Shown here: positions 1-9,341 of the stretch, piece by piece
Layout: each line of letters begins with the position of its first letter
How positions within the stretch are numbered: position 1 is the stretch's first letter
From: Nosocomiicoccus massiliensis
GTDB lineage: Bacteria > Bacillota > Bacilli > Staphylococcales > Salinicoccaceae
Assembly (NCBI RefSeq): GCF_002871345.2
Contig: NZ_CP136964.1
Coordinates: 992,001-1,056,000 of the forward strand
DNA: 64,000 nt
Direction: 5' to 3'
Notes under the pieces: model-generated
The model's database searches: none
Told to the model about the DNA's origin: nothing
Seen by the model: only the letters and a program-made list of their open reading frames with translations
Program-made: the position numbers and the translations under genes

Positions 1-17
1 CTAATGCTACATATTGT

Positions 18-857
18 TTATTCATGGACACATTCCGCAATGTCTTTCATCGCTGAAAGAATACGTGGACCTGGTCGAGAGATTTCATCGACATTTGGTA
101 CACATAATTTTTCTTCATCTGTAAACGGCATATCTTTAAATGCTTTCTCATCGTTTACGACATGACTCACCTGTTCTTTGGAAATACCTGTTGCAGAAAT
201 GAGGTACTCTGGACTTCTTTCAACGACCGCTTCAACATCGACCATCGGGAAGTCTTGTAAGTCGTCGAACACGTTTACGATGTTAATGTCATTTAACACA
301 CTACTCATAAACGTATCATTGGCTGCGACGTAAATGTCAGGTGGCGTAGTGATTAACACAAACGCTGTTTTTTCATCGGTATTTTTATATTGTTCAATGA
401 GTTGTTCACGCTCATCTTTCATTTTTTCAACGAGTGCATCACTTTTATCTGATACATTTAAAAACTCACCAATCTGTTTAATTGACGTAAATACGTCGTC
501 GAGCGTTTTCGCATCGTTAATGACGAGTAATTCTGCATTCGTTGCTTCAATGATTTGGTCAATTTCAGCTTTCGCACTTTCACTTATAGATTCGTGTGAA
601 ATAATATGTGTCGGTTTTAACTGAATTACTTCTTCAGGGTTGATGTTAAAAGTATCGATTTTTGCGATGTCGCTGTCATTTAGAGACTCTGGATAATTGT
701 CTACTGATGAAATACCGACAAAGTAATCCGTACCGACAAGCTCATTTACGATTTCCGTGTTACTCGGGATAAGTGATACGATACGTAAACTCGAATCATC
801 TTCTTGGCTACATGCAGATAACATAAAAATTGCTATTAGTAATAAAACACGCTTCAT
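18..857 (-). CDS. ABC-transporter substrate-binding lipoprotein (BtuF/iron-siderophore type)
   Basis: Solute-binding lipoprotein of the helical-backbone metal-receptor class that captures cobalamin, haem or an iron chelate outside the membrane for an ABC importer. The N-terminus MKRVLLLIAIFMLSAC is a lipoprotein signal with lipobox LSAC; Cys16 would be lipidated. The body begins with the family-typical RIVSLIPSNTEIVNELVG segment. A GTG at 872 would add five residues, but the ATG at 857 has GAGG about nine bases upstream and starts directly at the signal peptide, so I chose it. No permease or ATPase gene is adjacent, so partners lie elsewhere or beyond the left edge. The ligand cannot be deduced from sequence. 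Confidence 0.85.
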   Translation of the reverse strand: MKRVLLLIAIFMLSACSQEDDSSLRIVSLIPSNTEIVNELVGTDYFVGISSVDNYPESLNDSDIAKIDTFNINPEEVIQLKPTHIISHESISESAKAEIDQIIEATNAELLVINDAKTLDDVFTSIKQIGEFLNVSDKSDALVEKMKDEREQLIEQYKNTDEKTAFVLITTPPDIYVAANDTFMSSVLNDINIVNVFDDLQDFPMVDVEAVVERSPEYLISATGISKEQVSHVVNDEKAFKDMPFTDEEKLCVPNVDEISRPGPRILSAMKDIAECVHE

Positions 858-884
858 AGACAAATACCTCACTTATATTTAGTT

Positions 885-2528
885 TTACATCGATTTTGGT
901 GCGCTCACGCCGATGATTGTCAGTGCGTTTTCAATCGTTTGACGTACCGCTTCAATCATTAATAAATACGCGTATGTTTTTTCTTTGTCTTCGCCGAGCA
1001 CTTTTTCTTGGTTGTAGAATTTGTGGAATTCTGATGCAAGTGTTTCGACATAATTTGTAATTCTATGGTTTGCGCGGGCTTCAGCCGCACTTTCAATCGT
1101 ACGCTTAAAGTTACCGACTTGCTTTAATAACTCAAGTGCTTGAGGGTGCGTGAGCACGTCTAGTGATTTGCTTCTATCTAAGTTAAATCCTGCTTCTTCT
1201 GCTTGTTTTAAAATGCTACAAATTCTCGCGTGTGCATACTGAACGTAATAGACCGGGTTTTCGCTCGACTCTGATAAAGCTAAATCTAAGTCAAAATCAA
1301 ACGGCGTGTCTGCACTACGCATCGCTAAGAAGTAACGTGCAGCATCGACACCAATTAAGTCCATTAACTCTCTTAACGTCACCGCATTTCCTGTACGTTT
1401 ACTCATCTTAACTTCTTCGCCATCTTGAATTAAACGGACCATCTGCATAATTTCTACTTGTAGTTTCTCAGGGTCTTCACCGAGCGCACCAATCGACGCT
1501 TTAATACGGTTAATGTAACCGTGGTGATCTGCACCAAATAAGTCGATTAATAAATCATAACCACGTCTTAATTTGTCGTAATGGTACGCAATGTCTGGCA
1601 TGAAGTACGTGTATGTACCGTCCGTTTTTCTAAGGACGCGGTCTTTATCGTCTTTCCAGTCCGTCGTTCTTAACCAGATCGCTTGATCTGCTTCATACGT
1701 ATGACCGTTTTTCGTCATAATTTCTAACGCTTCTTCGACTTCACCTTTTTCGTATAGTGACGTTTCACTAAACCAGTTATCAAATGATACACGGTAGTCT
1801 TGTAAGTCTTGTTTTAATTGCGCCATTTCATATTCGACACCGAGCGCTCTAAATTTAGAGATACGTGTTTTTTCATCTAAATCTTTATATTCAGGATGTT
1901 CGTTTTTTAAACGTTCTCCGATCGCTTTAATATCTTTACCACGGTAGCCGTCTTCAGGCATTTCTAACGGCTCTCCGAACGCTTCAAAGTATCTTGCGTT
2001 AATAGATAATGCTAAATTATGAATTTGGTTACCCGCGTCGTTTATATAGTATTCACGCGTGACATCGTATCCCGCGTAGTCTAAAATATTCGCTAACGTA
2101 TCACCGACTGCTGCGTTTCTTGCGTGACCGACGTGGAGTGACCCTGTTGGGTTCGCAGAAACGAATTCTAATAATACTTTTACGTCTTTTTTCTCACTAC
2201 GTCCGTAGTTTTCTTTTTTATCGAGGACTTCATCGATAATTTTAGTGAGGGAGCCTTCGTTCATTTTAAAGTTAATGAACCCTGGTCCAGCAATGTCGAT
2301 TTCACGGATATCGCCTTTTTCTTTATCGATATGTTGAACGATTTCCTCTGCGATTTCACGTGGATTACGCTTTAACGTACGCGTGAGTGCCATTGCGATA
2401 TTCGTTGAGAAATCTCCGTTTGATTTATCTTTTGGGATTTCAATTTTAATGTGTGGAATTTCTTCTACTAATTCGGATTGTTTGAGTGCGTCTTCAATAA
2501 CCGTTACTAAATGCGCTTTTAAGTCCAT
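885..2528 (-). CDS. argS: Arginyl-tRNA synthetase
   Basis: Class I aminoacyl-tRNA synthetase charging tRNA-Arg with arginine. The 547 residues match the usual length of about 550. Visible are the N-terminal Add-1-like domain, the HIGH-type motif HVGH near residue 133, the KMSKR loop near residue 375, and a C-terminal DALR anticodon-binding domain beginning around [10 protein letters not shown]. It follows the DUF1934 gene with a one-base gap, the same ywiB-argS pairing as in Bacillus, so the two are presumably co-transcribed. Confidence 0.98.
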   Translation of the reverse strand: MDLKAHLVTVIEDALKQSELVEEIPHIKIEIPKDKSNGDFSTNIAMALTRTLKRNPREIAEEIVQHIDKEKGDIREIDIAGPGFINFKMNEGSLTKIIDEVLDKKENYGRSEKKDVKVLLEFVSANPTGSLHVGHARNAAVGDTLANILDYAGYDVTREYYINDAGNQIHNLALSINARYFEAFGEPLEMPEDGYRGKDIKAIGERLKNEHPEYKDLDEKTRISKFRALGVEYEMAQLKQDLQDYRVSFDNWFSETSLYEKGEVEEALEIMTKNGHTYEADQAIWLRTTDWKDDKDRVLRKTDGTYTYFMPDIAYHYDKLRRGYDLLIDLFGADHHGYINRIKASIGALGEDPEKLQVEIMQMVRLIQDGEEVKMSKRTGNAVTLRELMDLIGVDAARYFLAMRSADTPFDFDLDLALSESSENPVYYVQYAHARICSILKQAEEAGFNLDRSKSLDVLTHPQALELLKQVGNFKRTIESAAEARANHRITNYVETLASEFHKFYNQEKVLGEDKEKTYAYLLMIEAVRQTIENALTIIGVSAPKSM

Positions 2529-2529
2529 A

Positions 2530-2913
2530 TTATGCCTCTTTCTTTAAATGATATTTATAATGTCCTAGTATTTCATCGTTTTCAAATAACTTATACGAGA
2601 TAAAGACCTCGTCCTCAGCCGTTTTAACTTCAGTAGTATACACTTTAAATCGGTGGCGCCCTGCGACTGTTTCATAGACAGTGTCCGTCAGCTTGCCTTT
2701 TACGAATTGGAACTTCATCGTCACTGGACCGCTTCTCATAATACGCACGACGTCGTCTTCTATACTTAAAATAACTGGAACAGTCTCTCCGTTCAGCATT
2801 TCATCGTATTTTAAAAACGTGCGATTCCCTTTTAAAATCTTTTCGACTTTAACTGTTTGTGAAAAGTTTTCGCGTCCACTCTTTTGTTTAATTGTCTGTT
2901 TTAATCGATACAC
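2530..2913 (-). CDS. ywiB: DUF1934 beta-barrel protein, YwiB family
   Basis: Small (127 aa) cytoplasmic protein of the DUF1934/YwiB family, predicted lipocalin-like beta-barrel of unknown molecular function. Recognition rests on length, the beta-rich pattern with conserved segments near MKFQFVKGK and ending in [19 protein letters not shown], and its constant place directly upstream of argS. The stop is one base before argS, so translation may be coupled. No catalytic residues can be assigned. Confidence 0.85.
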   Translation of the reverse strand: MYRLKQTIKQKSGRENFSQTVKVEKILKGNRTFLKYDEMLNGETVPVILSIEDDVVRIMRSGPVTMKFQFVKGKLTDTVYETVAGRHRFKVYTTEVKTAEDEVFISYKLFENDEILGHYKYHLKKEA

Positions 2914-2987
2914 AAATCGTCACCACCATAATGAGTAATTATAACATAATTTAGTGTCGATTCTTTTTAAAACGACTGTTACATAAA

Positions 2988-3018
2988 AGAAAAAAGGCAG
3001 AGCAATCGCTCCACCTTT
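2988..3018 (-). terminator. Intrinsic terminator after ywhD
   Basis: On the minus strand AAAGG-TG-GAGC, loop GATT, GCTC-TG-CCTTT followed by a T-rich run. It ends the lipL-ywfO-ywhD transcript and separates it from ywiB-argS. Confidence 0.8.
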
Positions 3019-3093
3019 AGTGTCTTAGTTATCTGATATAACTAAAGATTATTGTACCTTTTCTTTTTGAATTAATCAAATGAAAATTAATAT

Positions 3094-3600
3094 TTATACA
3101 CCGAGGTACTCGTGGAGTTCTGTTGAGTTTTCCCACGCGACTGGATCGCGTTCTTTTAAAAATTCGATTAACGTTTGTTTTGTTTTGTCGTCTAACTCTT
3201 CGAGACGATAACGTCCTTTCATTGCGTGGTCTAAACTATTCACGTGTTCGTGCATCATTTTATACCCGCGGCGTCTACGTCCGACTTTATTCGTCATAAA
3301 GTAACACGACGTCACTCCGCTATAATACACACCTCGTTCGTCTTTATCTAAAGCCATCCATATTAAATTATAATCATTACGCTCGCCTTCTTCTTCTAAC
3401 GCTTCACTCATATCTGTGAACCATTTGACGCCCTTTTCCGGTTTTGCACGCCCGTGAAGCCCACCCATGTCGACGAACGGTCGTTGCTCGGTGAGATCGA
3501 TATACACTGGCGCAACGTCTTCAATAATCATTGCACCTTTATGACCATCTAACTCGTCATTTTTTATAATGTTAAATTGAAATCCTGGTTTTTTTGACAC
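3094..3600 (-). CDS. ywhD: YwhD family protein
   Basis: Conserved 168-aa Firmicute protein of the YwhD family, function unknown. Recognised by the N-terminal GFQFNIIKNDELDGH segment and the following glycine-rich GLHGRAKPEKGVKWF region. It is the last gene of a lipL-ywfO-ywhD cluster, about 20 bases downstream of ywfO, and a terminator follows. No transmembrane segment or signal peptide. Confidence 0.88.
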   Translation of the reverse strand: MSKKPGFQFNIIKNDELDGHKGAMIIEDVAPVYIDLTEQRPFVDMGGLHGRAKPEKGVKWFTDMSEALEEEGERNDYNLIWMALDKDERGVYYSGVTSCYFMTNKVGRRRRGYKMMHEHVNSLDHAMKGRYRLEELDDKTKQTLIEFLKERDPVAWENSTELHEYLGV

Positions 3601-3622
3601 AGTTAATCCTCCTAAACATTAT

Positions 3623-4924
3623 TTACGATAACTCATTTAATAAGTTTAAAATCTTCTTTTTAATTGTATCATCTTTAATACGCATTACTTTCTCTTTTGG
3701 ATAATATAACTTCGCATTCGACCGGTCGAGCCCTGTAATCGCTTGTATGACTACAGATTCGGCACTAATTTCTCGAATGCTTCCGGATTCTTTTAATATG
3801 TGAATTGGCTGACGCGAAGACCCTGGTCGGTCGTAGTCATACGGCATATCAGAATATTTATCTGTAAGTAAAAAGTATTTAGGGTCGATACCCGCTGCTT
3901 CAAATAAGCTTTCTAATTCCGAATACGTAATAAACCCATCGTAAAACGGTACGTAATTAAATAATTTTCGGTTCACGAACCGATCAGCAAGTTCATTGAG
4001 TATTTCATCAATCTCTTCCACCCACTCTTGAAGATAAAAATTCATAACAGTCTCGTCGAGTATTAAATAATCATGAACAGTTTCACGCTTCTCGAAGAAC
4101 GGGATTAAATACTTCGGAGGCTGTTTAAAGACGTAGCCTCTTTCGTATAATTCTTTTGCACGGTTAAAAATTAGTGTCAGCAACACTTCTCCCCCACGTG
4201 ATACCGGGTGGAAGTATATTTGCCAATACATTTGATAGCGACTCATTAAATAATCTTCGACTGCGTGCATACCGCTATCTTTGATGAGTACTTCATCTTT
4301 TGAAGGGACCATCACTCGAAGCAGACGGTCGATATCAAATTTACCATACTCAACGCCTGTCACATACGAGTCACGCTGCAAGTAATCCATTCGGTCTGCG
4401 TCGATTTGACTCGATATCATCGAGATAATCAGTTTGTTTTCGTGAGTATGTGCGATGACGCTCGCTACTGCTTCAGGGAACGACTCGTCAACACGCTTTA
4501 ATACACGGTTCACTTCTGTGTCTCCGAGTATAATTTTTTTAGTATACGTTTCGTGGTCTGTTCCGAAAATCTTTTCAAACGAATGTGAAAACGGTCCGTG
4601 CCCGACATCGTGTAATAACGCAGCACATAAAGCGAGTAGCCGGTCATCTTTTGTCCATTTGTCATATCGTGAAAAGTTCTCGACCATTTTACGAACAATT
4701 TCATATACGCCTAAACTATGTGTAAACCGTGAATGTTCAGCTGACGGAAATGCGAAATATAACGTACCGAGTTGTTTAATTCGGCGAAGCCTTTGAAATT
4801 CTTTTGTCTTTATAAGATCCCAAATAATGCGGTCTGTCACGTGAATATAACTATGCACTGGGTCTTTAAACACTTTTTCTGATTCGAGTTGCTCGTATTT
4901 ATAATCGGTAACCAATGATATCAC
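3623..4924 (-). CDS. ywfO: HD-domain phosphohydrolase (YwfO, dGTPase-like)
   Basis: Metal-dependent HD-superfamily phosphohydrolase (433 aa). The HD signature is clear: SRFTHSLGV supplies the first metal-binding His, ALLHDVGHGPFSHSFE the HD pair and a further His, and an Asp lies in the later ISSQIDADRMDYLQRD segment. B. subtilis YwfO is the likely orthologue; related enzymes hydrolyse deoxynucleoside triphosphates. It begins one base after the lipL stop, so the two are very probably co-transcribed and translationally coupled. Exact substrate unproven. Confidence 0.92.
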   Translation of the reverse strand: MISLVTDYKYEQLESEKVFKDPVHSYIHVTDRIIWDLIKTKEFQRLRRIKQLGTLYFAFPSAEHSRFTHSLGVYEIVRKMVENFSRYDKWTKDDRLLALCAALLHDVGHGPFSHSFEKIFGTDHETYTKKIILGDTEVNRVLKRVDESFPEAVASVIAHTHENKLIISMISSQIDADRMDYLQRDSYVTGVEYGKFDIDRLLRVMVPSKDEVLIKDSGMHAVEDYLMSRYQMYWQIYFHPVSRGGEVLLTLIFNRAKELYERGYVFKQPPKYLIPFFEKRETVHDYLILDETVMNFYLQEWVEEIDEILNELADRFVNRKLFNYVPFYDGFITYSELESLFEAAGIDPKYFLLTDKYSDMPYDYDRPGSSRQPIHILKESGSIREISAESVVIQAITGLDRSNAKLYYPKEKVMRIKDDTIKKKILNLLNELS

Positions 4925-4925
4925 C

Positions 4926-5702
4926 TCAATCGTTCAAACGTTCGTTTCGTTCTACCATGCGCTCACGTTGTTTATTAAAAAAATCGAGTGCGTCTTTAGT
5001 TAATTGCTCGCTTGTTTGAATGTTTCCAAAGAGTGATTCTATCGTTTTTAAAATTCTCTCTTCAGTGTCTGTCACTGTTAGTCCGTCTATCAGTTCTGAT
5101 AGTGAAATCATCACATCCGGATTCATGTCTAACCTTGGTGGATTGGAAGAGACGTCATAAAAGTCTTTCATTACTTCAGCGCGTTTACTTCCGGATCCTT
5201 CTACGGCTAAATAAATTTGTACAGCAACCGCTTCTTTAATACGTCGCTGTGAAATGCCTGCAAATTTTTTACCGTCGACAGATAAATCATAACTTCCCGG
5301 GCAATAGCTTCCGACAATTTCATACGCTTTAATTTCTAATTCCGGAAAACTTTTTTGAATGATTTCAAGCATCTTATCATATCCGTCATCAATCGACGGA
5401 GCGTCTTTTTTCGGAATGACGAGCGATACATTTAGCACACCACCGTCTAGCACAACTCCAAGTCCACCACTATTTCTAACGATGTAGTGATAGACTTTTT
5501 CACGAAGTACTTTTAATCCTTCGTCGAGATGTTCTAAACGCATATCTTGAAGACCGAGTATTATAAAGTTGTCATGCACCCAGCTTCTGACGCGGGGTGT
5601 TTCATCTTCTGATACGAGGTGTTGAAGCACGTCGTCGTATGCAAACGAATCAAACGGATGTTCAGTATACTCTTTTGGATAAAATAATACGGTGTTTTGC
5701 AA
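4926..5702 (-). CDS. lipL: Octanoyl-[GcvH]:protein N-octanoyltransferase
   Basis: Amidotransferase of the lipoate assembly pathway that moves octanoyl (or lipoyl) from GcvH to E2 subunits of 2-oxoacid dehydrogenases. The 258-aa protein has the biotin/lipoate-ligase fold; the catalytic Cys is in GSYCPGSYDLS near residue 148, followed by the substrate-binding FAGISQRR. It lies head-to-head with hemQ. In staphylococci a phosphotransacetylase gene usually sits close to lipL and hemQ; here the gap to hemQ is only 133 bp and holds no pta. Confidence 0.93.
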   Translation of the reverse strand: MQNTVLFYPKEYTEHPFDSFAYDDVLQHLVSEDETPRVRSWVHDNFIILGLQDMRLEHLDEGLKVLREKVYHYIVRNSGGLGVVLDGGVLNVSLVIPKKDAPSIDDGYDKMLEIIQKSFPELEIKAYEIVGSYCPGSYDLSVDGKKFAGISQRRIKEAVAVQIYLAVEGSGSKRAEVMKDFYDVSSNPPRLDMNPDVMISLSELIDGLTVTDTEERILKTIESLFGNIQTSEQLTKDALDFFNKQRERMVERNERLND

Positions 5703-5835
5703 TGGCTTGTCTCCTAAAGTTCTTTACATAGCAATATTATACTGCTTTTGTCACAAATTTTCGATATTTGGTGTTTGAATTCAGCCGAACAGACTGTACA
5801 CTAAAATTAGGTAAATATTTTAAGGAGAGATATAA

Positions 5836-6585
5836 ATGAGCGAAGCAGTTAAAACTTTAGACGGCTGGTGGAGTTTACATCTTTTATATAACGTAGACTG
5901 GCCAGCGTTAAGAATGCTTACTGATGAAGAAAGAGAGGAAATCGTTCGCGAGTTTGAAACGTTCTTAGAAAAGAGCGAAGCAGTCAGCGAGAAAAAAGAA
6001 GGCGACCACACGATGTACAACATTACTGGTCAAAAAGCAGACATCTTACTTTGGTTCCTACGCCCGACAGTTGAAGAGTTAAACGCGCTTGAAAACGAAC
6101 TGAACAAGTTAAAAATTAGCGACTTCTTAATTCCTGAGTATTCGTACTTCTCAGCGATTGAAATGTCTAGCTATCTCGCGAAAGATTCAGACGAAGATCC
6201 GTACGAAAACCCATATGTAAGAAGCAGATTATATCCAGAATTAATGGACGCACAGTACTGCTGTTTCTATCCGATGGATAAAAAACGTGACCTCGACGAT
6301 AACTGGTACATGTTACCAATCGAACGTCGCCGTGATTTAATGAGAGACCACGGGATGATCGGTCGTAAATACGCAGGTAAAATTAAACAGTACATTTTAG
6401 GGTCACAAGGACTCGACTTATACGAGTGGGGCGTCATGCTATTATCTGACGATATGCTCGAATTCAAAAACATTATTTACGAAATGAGATTCGACGAAAC
6501 AAGTGCACGCTACGGTGTGTTCGGCGACTTCTACGTCGGTGTACGTTTAAGAAAAGAAGGATTACAAGAGTTCTTCCAAATTTAA
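5836..6585 (+). CDS. hemQ: Coproheme decarboxylase
   Basis: Last enzyme of the coproporphyrin-dependent haem pathway of Gram-positives; peroxide-driven decarboxylation of coproheme to haem b. Length (249 aa) is exactly typical. The catalytic Tyr is at position 145 in [10 protein letters not shown], and the proximal haem-ligating His at 172 in [14 protein letters not shown] good Shine-Dalgarno (AAGGAG) precedes the ATG. Divergent from lipL. The other haem genes are not in this window. Confidence 0.97.
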   Translation: MSEAVKTLDGWWSLHLLYNVDWPALRMLTDEEREEIVREFETFLEKSEAVSEKKEGDHTMYNITGQKADILLWFLRPTVEELNALENELNKLKISDFLIPEYSYFSAIEMSSYLAKDSDEDPYENPYVRSRLYPELMDAQYCCFYPMDKKRDLDDNWYMLPIERRRDLMRDHGMIGRKYAGKIKQYILGSQGLDLYEWGVMLLSDDMLEFKNIIYEMRFDETSARYGVFGDFYVGVRLRKEGLQEFFQI

Positions 6586-6645
6586 AACGTTTGAAAATCC
6601 TTGAAAACGAGTATAGTATAGTATCTCGGTCAGGAGGAGAAACGA

Positions 6646-6759
6646 ATGAATAAATTAATCAAACGTGCAATTGTATTTTTAGCACCGATCGTCGTCGCAA
6701 AAGTTGTCGACAAAGTACTCGGTGAAGACGATACAAAGAAGAAAAAACGCAAAAAATAA
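6646..6759 (+). CDS. Small 37-aa hydrophobic/basic protein
   Basis: Short gene with a strong Shine-Dalgarno (AGGAGG at 6632-6637, eight bases before ATG). The product begins MNKLIKRAIVFLAPIVVAKV: one hydrophobic segment (residues 8-21) followed by an acidic patch and a Lys/Arg-rich tail, consistent with a small membrane-associated protein. It lies 60 bp after hemQ and ahead of a strong terminator. A diverged second copy at 8787-8936 has lost its ATG. Synonymous third-position differences between the copies suggest this one was selected as protein. Function unknown. Confidence 0.72.
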   Translation: MNKLIKRAIVFLAPIVVAKVVDKVLGEDDTKKKKRKK

Positions 6760-6766
6760 ATAAAAC

Positions 6767-6817
6767 AGCCTGTACTCACGTTGGGAGAATTTCCTTAACG
6801 AGTACAGGCTATTTTTT
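6767..6817. terminator. Bidirectional intrinsic terminator
   Basis: Perfect 11-bp stem AGCCTGTACTC / GAGTACAGGCT with a 23-base loop, flanked by ATTTTTT on the plus side and an A-rich run on the other. It ends the hemQ-side transcript and, read in reverse, the agcS transcript. Confidence 0.9.
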
Positions 6818-6841
6818 ATCTTTAAATGGTAATGTTGAAAA

Positions 6842-8233
6842 TTATTTTTTGTTTTTGCTGCATCCTGCAGTGAGTCCGCTACTTTGTCCTTCATCTCCCC
6901 AGTAATCATTGCTCGCTTTGAATATCTTTTTACTTAAAAGAAGCATAACGATTAAGTTTACGAACATGACAAGTCCTAAGAAGACGTCTGTTAAATCCCA
7001 AATGGCTTTTAATCCGCCGATTCCACCAATGTATACTGCAACTAAAAAGATATAGCGGTAGATGCGCGCTTTCTTAGTTGAAGTAATTGTCGAAAGTTGC
7101 GATTCACCGACGTAGCCAAGTCCGATTACAGTACTATATGCAAATAAAATCGTCGCGATACCAACTGCGATACCTAATATCGGAGAAATATCTCCGAATA
7201 CTTGTGCAACGATTATCCCCGCGTCTTGTCCTTCTAGTTCAACTCCACTCGTCAGTAGAGCGAGCGCTGTAAATGTACAGACGACAGTGACTAAAAATAC
7301 TTCTGTTACACCAAACACTGCTTGTTCGACTGGATTTTTAACACGAGCTGGCGCGTGAGATACTGTGAATACTGCTTGCCCTGCTCCTGAAACGAAAAAT
7401 CCACGCGCGATACCATACTGCATAGCTTTCATAATTCCGTAACCTGCAAATCCTGCACCTGCTTCAGCCGGACTAAATGCCGATGAAAACACAAGCTGGA
7501 CTGCAGGGATAATATCTTTATAGTGAATAATAATCACAATCGTCGCGACGATAATGTAGAAAAGCGACATAAACGGAATGAGTTTTTCTGCGACACTTCC
7601 GATACGTTTAACACCACCGACAATGACAATCCCAACAATCACGACGTTAACTGCTGCTAAGATATACAGGTAGTTCGATAAGTGTGGCGCGATATTTGTC
7701 ATGTTCGACACCGTCACGTTAGACTGAATCATCGCACTCGCGAGACAGACAAGTACCATAAGTACAACGATTACTTCACCTAAATATTTTAGGCCAAGAC
7801 CTTTACGCACGTATAACGCAGGTCCTCCGACATATGTACCGTCGCTTTTTTGCTCACGGAACATGACGATTAAAATAATCTCAGAGTATTTAATCACCAT
7901 TCCGATAAAGGCAGCGATCCACATCCAAAGAAGTGCACCAGGCCCTCCGCTAATTAACGCGCTCGCAACACCAACGACACTTCCCATACCGATGACAGAT
8001 GATAACGATACAAACATTGACTGTAACGATGTTAAGTCGCCATCTTGTTTTTCATCTTTATCGTCATTTAACCCACTAAACGACTGTTTAATAATTTTAA
8101 AGAAATTTTTAATATGTACGAACTTCGTACCAACGGTTAAGTAAATCCCGACGAGACCTAAAAACACTAAGGCCGCCGGCCCCCATATGACGCCGTTCAC
8201 CTTATCAACGAACACCAAAAATTGATCTAACAT
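6842..8233 (-). CDS. agcS: Alanine/glycine:cation symporter (AGCS family)
   Basis: Inner-membrane sodium- or proton-coupled amino-acid symporter. The protein is almost wholly hydrophobic with about ten helices; family signatures include GPAALVFLGLVGIYLTVGTKF near the N-terminus, the conserved glycine-rich SSVIGMGSVVGVASALISGG and GGPALYVRKGLG, and FFVSGAGQAVFTVSHAPA in the second half. The ATG at 8233 has AAGGGGTGA upstream; an in-frame GTG at 8242 would add three residues and is less likely. Single gene, with terminator at 6767-6817. Confidence 0.93.
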   Translation of the reverse strand: MLDQFLVFVDKVNGVIWGPAALVFLGLVGIYLTVGTKFVHIKNFFKIIKQSFSGLNDDKDEKQDGDLTSLQSMFVSLSSVIGMGSVVGVASALISGGPGALLWMWIAAFIGMVIKYSEIILIVMFREQKSDGTYVGGPALYVRKGLGLKYLGEVIVVLMVLVCLASAMIQSNVTVSNMTNIAPHLSNYLYILAAVNVVIVGIVIVGGVKRIGSVAEKLIPFMSLFYIIVATIVIIIHYKDIIPAVQLVFSSAFSPAEAGAGFAGYGIMKAMQYGIARGFFVSGAGQAVFTVSHAPARVKNPVEQAVFGVTEVFLVTVVCTFTALALLTSGVELEGQDAGIIVAQVFGDISPILGIAVGIATILFAYSTVIGLGYVGESQLSTITSTKKARIYRYIFLVAVYIGGIGGLKAIWDLTDVFLGLVMFVNLIVMLLLSKKIFKASNDYWGDEGQSSGLTAGCSKNKK

Positions 8234-8365
8234 ACAGTTCACCCCTTAAGTTATATGTACTTTAGCACTAAACGTTTATTTTTAAACATTGGAGTGGGTT
8301 GGTGTACGGACCTGGGAGCGTCTTTTTATCTTTAAAAGGAGAAAATACACTTTTGTGCGGATTTA

Positions 8366-8539
8366 TTTAACAAAAATATCGCGATTTTGTTAATTATCCG
8401 GGTTTATTTAACATATTTCGGCTGCTTGGCTCGGTTTTTGTTAATTATAATTTTTTATCTAACAAAAAAGGATGAAAAACCCGAGAATTTGTTAATTAAA
8501 TCGATATATCTAACAGATTCGGCAAATTTTTGTAAATAA
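8366..8539 (+). repeat. TAACA/TGTTA phased palindrome array, copy E1 (full)
   Basis: Full non-coding array: half-site TTTAACA (8366-8372), 15-bp spacer with a CGCG centre, then three 26-bp palindromes TGTTA-N16-TAACA at 8388-8413, 8439-8464 and 8490-8515, separated by 25-bp spacers, then 15 bp and a degenerate closing half-site. I call the orientation + when the near-palindromic ATATCGYGAT-type spacer comes first. E1 and E2 form a direct doublet of period 235 bp. No coding signals; the stretch 8234-8365 upstream shows only a weak hairpin-like linker. Confidence 0.9.
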
Positions 8540-8600
8540 GATCGAGCCGGTAGTAGTTTTTCATCTTTAAATGATAAAAATACAATATCATCCAAATATA

Positions 8601-8774
8601 TCTAACAAAAATATCATGATTTTGTTAATTATCCGGATTTATTTGACATATTTCGGCTGCTTGGTCCGGTTTTTGTTAATTATAATTTTATATCTAACAA
8701 AAAGGGATGAAAAAACCGAGAATTTGTTAATTAAATCGATATATCTAACAGATTCGGCAAATTTTTGTAAATAG
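8601..8774 (+). repeat. Phased palindrome array, copy E2 (full)
   Basis: Second member of the E1/E2 doublet, exactly 235 bp downstream, same 15-26-25-26-25-26-15 geometry (palindromes 8623-8648, 8674-8699, 8725-8750). The 61-bp linker between the copies carries a hairpin-like TTTTTCATC...GATAAAAA. The array ends directly against the AGGAGG of the small pseudogene at 8787. Confidence 0.9.
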
Positions 8775-8786
8775 GAGGAAAAACGA

Positions 8787-8936
8787 ATAAAAAAATTAGT
8801 TAAACGTGCAATTGTATTTTTAGCACCAATCGTCGTCGCAAAAGTTGTCGACAAACTTCTCGATGAAGATAATACAAAAAACGCAAAAATTAAAAATGCT
8901 GTCGAATGGATGATTCCTAATAAGAAGAAACCCTAA
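8787..8936 (+). pseudogene. Paralog of the 37-aa small protein, start codon ATG changed to ATA
   Basis: Readable as 49 codons, IKKLVKRAIVFLAPIVVAKV then KLLDEDNTK and an extended tail ending NKKKP. It aligns codon by codon with the gene at 6646, including the Shine-Dalgarno (AGGAGG) at the same distance, but the initiator is ATA and no ATG, GTG or TTG lies nearby in frame. The body is uninterrupted and carries synonymous changes, so loss is recent or an ATA start is used. The TAA lies in the following terminator stem. The intact copy is about 2.1 kb upstream, beyond agcS. Confidence 0.65.
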
Positions 8937-8962
8937 TTTTCCATCGGAAAATTAGGGTTTTT
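8928..8962 (+). terminator. Intrinsic terminator
   Basis: Stem AAACCCTAATTTTCC / GGAAAATTAGGGTTT with a three-base loop and T-run. The stop codon of the small pseudogene is inside the stem. The stem is symmetric enough to serve the convergent gene at 8976 as well. Confidence 0.85.
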
Positions 8963-8975
8963 AACTTCTCTATAT

Positions 8976-9341
8976 TTAATTTTTATTAATTCTACCTAAA
9001 TTCTGAAAAGTAATAATCATAAAGCCTATAAAACATAAGACAATACCAAAGATTCCTGAAAACCAGCCTGTCATCAAAGTAATTGCATAGAGCATAGCTC
9101 CTAAAATCATTGCTCCTGGTCCAATAGATTTTAATACTTTATCATCTTTTTCTTGAAACTTCTCAGAAAAATTAAAAACTCCAACAACAAATGCTAATAT
9201 AAATGCCCCTAACATCGAATAGAACGAGAAATCAGAAAAGTAGTTTTCCATACTTACCGGTGCGAATAATAAAGCATAAAAATACGAAATTAAACTTAAA
9301 ACAAATAAACCAATACCAATCCAAACCATCTTCATTTTCAT
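8976..9341 (-). CDS. Hypothetical membrane protein, four hydrophobic segments
   Basis: I do not recognise a family. From the ATG at 9341 (AGGAGG ten bases upstream) the product is 121 aa, beginning MKMKMVWIGIGLFVLSLISY. Hydrophobic stretches at about 6-22, 38-55, 75-90 and 95-112 suggest four helices with a short charged loop EKFQEKDDKVLK between the second and third. An upstream start at 9407 lacks a ribosome site. Isolated gene between two array regions. Confidence 0.7.
   Translation of the reverse strand: MKMKMVWIGIGLFVLSLISYFYALLFAPVSMENYFSDFSFYSMLGAFILAFVVGVFNFSEKFQEKDDKVLKSIGPGAMILGAMLYAITLMTGWFSGIFGIVLCFIGFMIITFQNLGRINKN

Noticed and set aside
8388..8515. CRISPR-like array: 26-bp palindromic repeats at 51-bp spacing with 25-bp spacers
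   Set aside because: Corresponding spacers are related between loci, repeats are degenerate, only three palindromes occur per array, copies are scattered, and no cas gene is present.
8571..8774. Hydrophobic repetitive ORFs through the arrays (LLIIRIYLT-like pattern in E2, E6a, E8, E9)
   Set aside because: The 51-bp period is a multiple of three, which preserves a frame by itself. There is no ribosome site, and the same frame contains stops in E3b, E6b and near the end of E8.
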